Below are positions 60,407 to 64,000 of a stretch of 64,000 nt of DNA, in pieces. How positions within the stretch are numbered: position 1 is the first letter of the stretch; each line of letters opens with the position of its first letter. The DNA comes from Haemophilus haemolyticus (GTDB lineage: Bacteria; Pseudomonadota; Gammaproteobacteria; Enterobacterales; Pasteurellaceae): assembly GCF_003352385.1 (NCBI RefSeq), contig NZ_CP031243.1, forward strand, positions 536,501 through 600,500, in the 5' to 3' direction. A program made the translations under genes and the position numbers. Below the pieces are notes generated by a model. That model did no database searches and was not told where the DNA came from. It was given only the letters and a program-made list of their open reading frames with translations.

Positions 60407-60988
60407 TTAGCCCCCACTGCTACGATTAGTATTATTTGGGCTACTAAAACCACCACGAGATACAGGTTTGCTATTCATGCTTCCTGCATTTCCTTTCACA
60501 AGCATTGGTTTTCCAACAGAACGATTCGTTTGAGGTTGCACAACTTGTCCTGTTGGCGTGGTGACAGCTCGATTTCCAGGGTGATAGCTTGGGCCAAGGA
60601 AGCTACTAATTGCACGAGCTGCCATATACCCCATAACGCCACCAGCAATCGCAGCCCCTAAAGAAGGATCGGTACTTTCAGCTTTTGCAGTTGATTCCGC
60701 ATTATTCTCGCTTTGATTAGCTTGTGCACTATTTTCAGCTGGATTTTTTACCGCACTTTCTGCATTACCGTTATCACGAATATTTAAACCAAGCCCCTGC
60801 TGTGGTGTAGTTTCAGTTTTTTGAGTACTCTCGGTATTTTTATCTGCCTCACAAAGCTCAATTTTTTTCCAATCCGCTAAACAATCGTCTAAAGACTGAT
60901 ATACATCGCGTTGTACTTGTTCTTCTGAACAGCCTCCTAATAAGGCCACAATAGATAAACTAACTAAAATCTGATTTTTCTTTTTCAT
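60407..60988 (-). CDS. ygiB: YgiB-like (DUF1190) envelope protein
   Basis: This 193-residue product has a lipoprotein-like signal (IVALLGGC, Cys near 20), followed by VQRDVYQSLDDCLADWKKIELC, the DUF1190 Cys block. A Glu/Asn/Thr-rich low-complexity stretch, a Gly/Ala-rich hydrophobic segment (LGAAIAGGVMGYMAARAISS) and a Gly/Ser-rich C-terminal tail follow. The start at ATG 60988 is preferred over an upstream TTG. It lies between the DUF2251 gene and ygiC. DUF1190 and YgiC-like proteins are usually neighbours. Confidence 0.85.
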   Translation of the reverse strand: MKKKNQILVSLSIVALLGGCSEEQVQRDVYQSLDDCLADWKKIELCEADKNTESTQKTETTPQQGLGLNIRDNGNAESAVKNPAENSAQANQSENNAESTAKAESTDPSLGAAIAGGVMGYMAARAISSFLGPSYHPGNRAVTTPTGQVVQPQTNRSVGKPMLVKGNAGSMNSKPVSRGGFSSPNNTNRSSGG

Positions 60989-61000
60989 TGTTCTCAATTT

Positions 61001-61420
61001 TTATCGAATGGTTTTAACACCTAGCCATTGCTCGGCCTGTTTATTAGTAATTTCTTCACGAGTCCACATGCTCATTAAATCTGGTTGTGGATATTTATTG
61101 CTGTTATAGCCGACTAAACGGGCAAAATCAAATACAGCATGAGGATAGCCATTAATAAGCAACAAGGCTAAATAACCACTCTCATCCCAACAAATTTCAA
61201 GTTTACGAGCCTCATGATGATTAGAGGTTGAATCAACATTATACACGTGCAACATATCAACTATCGGTTGAGCATTTTGACGCATATCAAGTGCATAAAA
61301 ATAGCCTGTTTCGCCGTCATCTTCAAACATTACAGCAAAATGCTCAAATACTGTAGAATGCGTTCCTACTTGCTTTGGCGTTCCTAAAAAGAGTTCGTCC
61401 TCTAAAGTTAAATGTAACAT
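61001..61420 (-). CDS. conserved cytoplasmic protein (DUF2251-like)
   Basis: This 139-residue acidic protein has no signal peptide or membrane helix. It has MLHLTLEDELFLGTPKQVGT, AVMFEDDGETGYFYALDM, and LEICWDESGYLALLLINGYP, the last two typical of a small beta-rich DUF2251 family known by Haemophilus homologues (from memory). Its start at 61420 follows a good AAAGGAAAGGG site. It is first in an operon with ygiB and ygiC, so a shared, unknown envelope/ligase pathway is possible. Confidence 0.75.
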   Translation of the reverse strand: MLHLTLEDELFLGTPKQVGTHSTVFEHFAVMFEDDGETGYFYALDMRQNAQPIVDMLHVYNVDSTSNHHEARKLEICWDESGYLALLLINGYPHAVFDFARLVGYNSNKYPQPDLMSMWTREEITNKQAEQWLGVKTIR

Positions 61421-61450
61421 TCCCTTTCCTTTAAATATTAGATATAAAAA

Positions 61451-61478
61451 CACCGCACTTTTATACAAAGTGCGGTGA
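61451..61478 (-). terminator. eno terminator (inverted uptake signals)
   Basis: CACCGCACTTT and AAAGTGCGGTG face each other with a short loop, 25 bases after the eno stop. It lies in the gap before the DUF2251 gene. Confidence 0.7.
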
Positions 61479-61503
61479 GATTTTACAGTAAATTCAGCGT
61501 GAA

Positions 61504-62829
<1,326 letters not shown>

Positions 62830-62947
62830 TTAAGTTAATTAAAACGGGTTAGGCGAGCCTAAAACAGGCAATATGATAAAGCTATTTTGAGATTTTGTCT
62901 TGTAAAAAATGCGTATGCTTTGATCTTTATCTATTTTTACAAAATAA

Positions 62948-62988
62948 AAGAGCGGTGAAAAAATTTGTCATTTCTCACCGCTCTTTTT
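62948..62988. terminator. terminator between pyrG and eno
   Basis: AAGAGCGGTGA and TCACCGCTCTTTTT form a stem with a 16-base loop. AAGAGCGGT differs from the uptake signal by two bases. Confidence 0.8.
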
Positions 62989-63004
62989 ACTCTAATTTAA
63001 TCCA

Positions 63005-64000
63005 TTACTTCACAGATTGTTTATGATTTTCATAAGCTGCTTTTACAAAGCCTGCAAACAACGGATGACCATCACGAGGCGTAGAAGTAAATTCTGGATG
63101 GAATTGGCAAGCGACAAACCAAGGATGATTTGGCACTTCGATAATTTCTACCAATTTTTTATCTGCAGATAATCCCGTTACTTTCAATCCTGCTTTTTCA
63201 ATTTGTGGAAGCAAGGTATTGTTCACTTCATAGCGATGACGGTGACGCTCTTCAATGGTTTCTTTGCCATAAAGCTCACGAGCGCGACTGCCTGACACCA
63301 AATGACATTGTTGTGCGCCTAAACGCATTGTTCCGCCAAGATCAGATTCATCGGTACGCACTTCTGTATTACCATCTGCATCTTGCCATTCCGTGATTAA
63401 TGCAACCACAGGTTGTTCACAATCTTTATCAAACTCAGACGAGTTGGCTTTAGTTAAACCCGCTACATTACGTGCATATTCAATCAACGCGATCTGCATA
63501 CCCAAGCAAATGCCCAAGTAAGGAATTTTGTTTTCACGTGCATATTGTGCGGTACGAATCTTACCTTCCACACCACGATAACCGAATCCGCCAGGAACAA
63601 GAATGCCATCAATACCTTTTAATACTTCAACACCTTTGGTTTCAACATCTTGGGAATCAATATATTTAATGTTAACGCTTAAACGATTCGTTAAACCTGC
63701 ATGTTTCAATGCTTCATTTACAGATTTATAGGCATCTGGTAACTCAATATATTTACCCACCATTCCAATGGTCACTTCACCCACTGGATTGGCTTGTTTG
63801 TAAAGCACTTGCTCCCATTCAGACAGATCCGCTTCAGGGCAAGTTAAACGAAAACGTTCACAGACGAAATCATCTAAACCTTGAGATTTTAATAATGCTG
63901 GGATTTGATAAATCGAATTTACATCTTTTAATGAAATGACTGCGCGTTCTGGAACATTACAGAATAAAGCAATTTTCGCACGTTCATTTGGCGGAATCAT
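63005..64000 (-). CDS. pyrG: CTP synthase (3' part, N terminus outside the window)
   Basis: PyrG makes CTP from UTP, ATP and glutamine. The 331 residues in the window are the C-terminal 60% of a protein near 545 residues. They contain the end of the synthetase domain ([20 protein letters not shown]), the glutaminase domain with [13 protein letters not shown] and the nucleophile in [15 protein letters not shown], and the His/Glu pair in [12 protein letters not shown]. The reading frame is open to the right edge, so the gene continues past 64000. Confidence 0.96.
   Translation of the reverse strand: MIPPNERAKIALFCNVPERAVISLKDVNSIYQIPALLKSQGLDDFVCERFRLTCPEADLSEWEQVLYKQANPVGEVTIGMVGKYIELPDAYKSVNEALKHAGLTNRLSVNIKYIDSQDVETKGVEVLKGIDGILVPGGFGYRGVEGKIRTAQYARENKIPYLGICLGMQIALIEYARNVAGLTKANSSEFDKDCEQPVVALITEWQDADGNTEVRTDESDLGGTMRLGAQQCHLVSGSRARELYGKETIEERHRHRYEVNNTLLPQIEKAGLKVTGLSADKKLVEIIEVPNHPWFVACQFHPEFTSTPRDGHPLFAGFVKAAYENHKQSVK

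Overview
The window is chromosomal DNA of a Haemophilus species, most likely from the H. influenzae / H. haemolyticus group. The evidence is the dense scatter of the Pasteurellaceae DNA uptake signal AAGTGCGGT on both strands, the low GC content, and genus-typical genes: a Protein E adhesin next to pflA, oapA/oapB, comEA behind a competence-type CRP-S site, and Haemophilus-length versions of eno, nhaB, ispH and ileS. The species cannot be settled by reading alone. From memory, the blocks are ordered differently from H. influenzae Rd, so this is probably a rearranged strain or a sister species.

Layout. 1-2.7 kb: end of a DeoR-type regulator and glmS. 2.7-7.8 kb (minus): fis-dusB, prmA, an EamA exporter, panF-yhdT. 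7.9-10.2 kb (minus): a TbpB-like surface lipoprotein with its dedicated Slam translocon. 10.4-15 kb (minus): accB-accC, aroQ, menB-menC. 15.1-24.8 kb: a lipoprotein gene, rpsT, then murJ, ribF, ileS, a phosphoethanolamine transferase, lspA and ispH. 24.9-29.6 kb: comEA, a DUF305 gene, a broken rdgB piece with a 63-bp duplicated terminator region, and the TPP-riboswitch-controlled thiBPQ operon. 29.6-38.6 kb: bioB, a three-lipoprotein CsgG/DUF4810/DUF799 operon, tkt, an AhpA-like protein, serB, yajQ, corA and yggT. 38.6-41.4 kb: a decayed HTH regulator, rlmD, a tiny membrane ORF and two small unknown genes. 41.4-45.6 kb: recO, oapB, oapA, epmB and efp. 45.9-48 kb: an Opa-family outer membrane protein with ten CTTCT repeats in its signal sequence, followed by an IS3-family element. 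48-54.3 kb: trhP, a candidate small RNA, ruvX-yqgE-rsmE, fadR, nhaB and dsbB. 54.3-64 kb (minus): the Protein E gene, pflA, pflB, focA, a ygiC/ygiB/DUF2251 cluster, eno and the 3' part of pyrG.

Most of the window is housekeeping. Connected functions include the anaerobic formate module (focA-pflB with its activase pflA), thiamine uptake (riboswitch plus ABC transporter), fatty-acid synthesis entry (AccBC), menaquinone synthesis (MenBC) and EF-P with its modifier EpmB. The variable, host-facing parts are the Slam/lipoprotein pair, the phase-variable Opa gene, OapA/B and Protein E. The strongest leads are the Opa gene with a Neisseria-like pentanucleotide switch, the Slam locus, the uncharacterised CsgG-type lipoprotein trio, the rdgB/comEA repeat scar, and a candidate sRNA after trhP. 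No rRNA, tRNA, CRISPR array or prophage was found.
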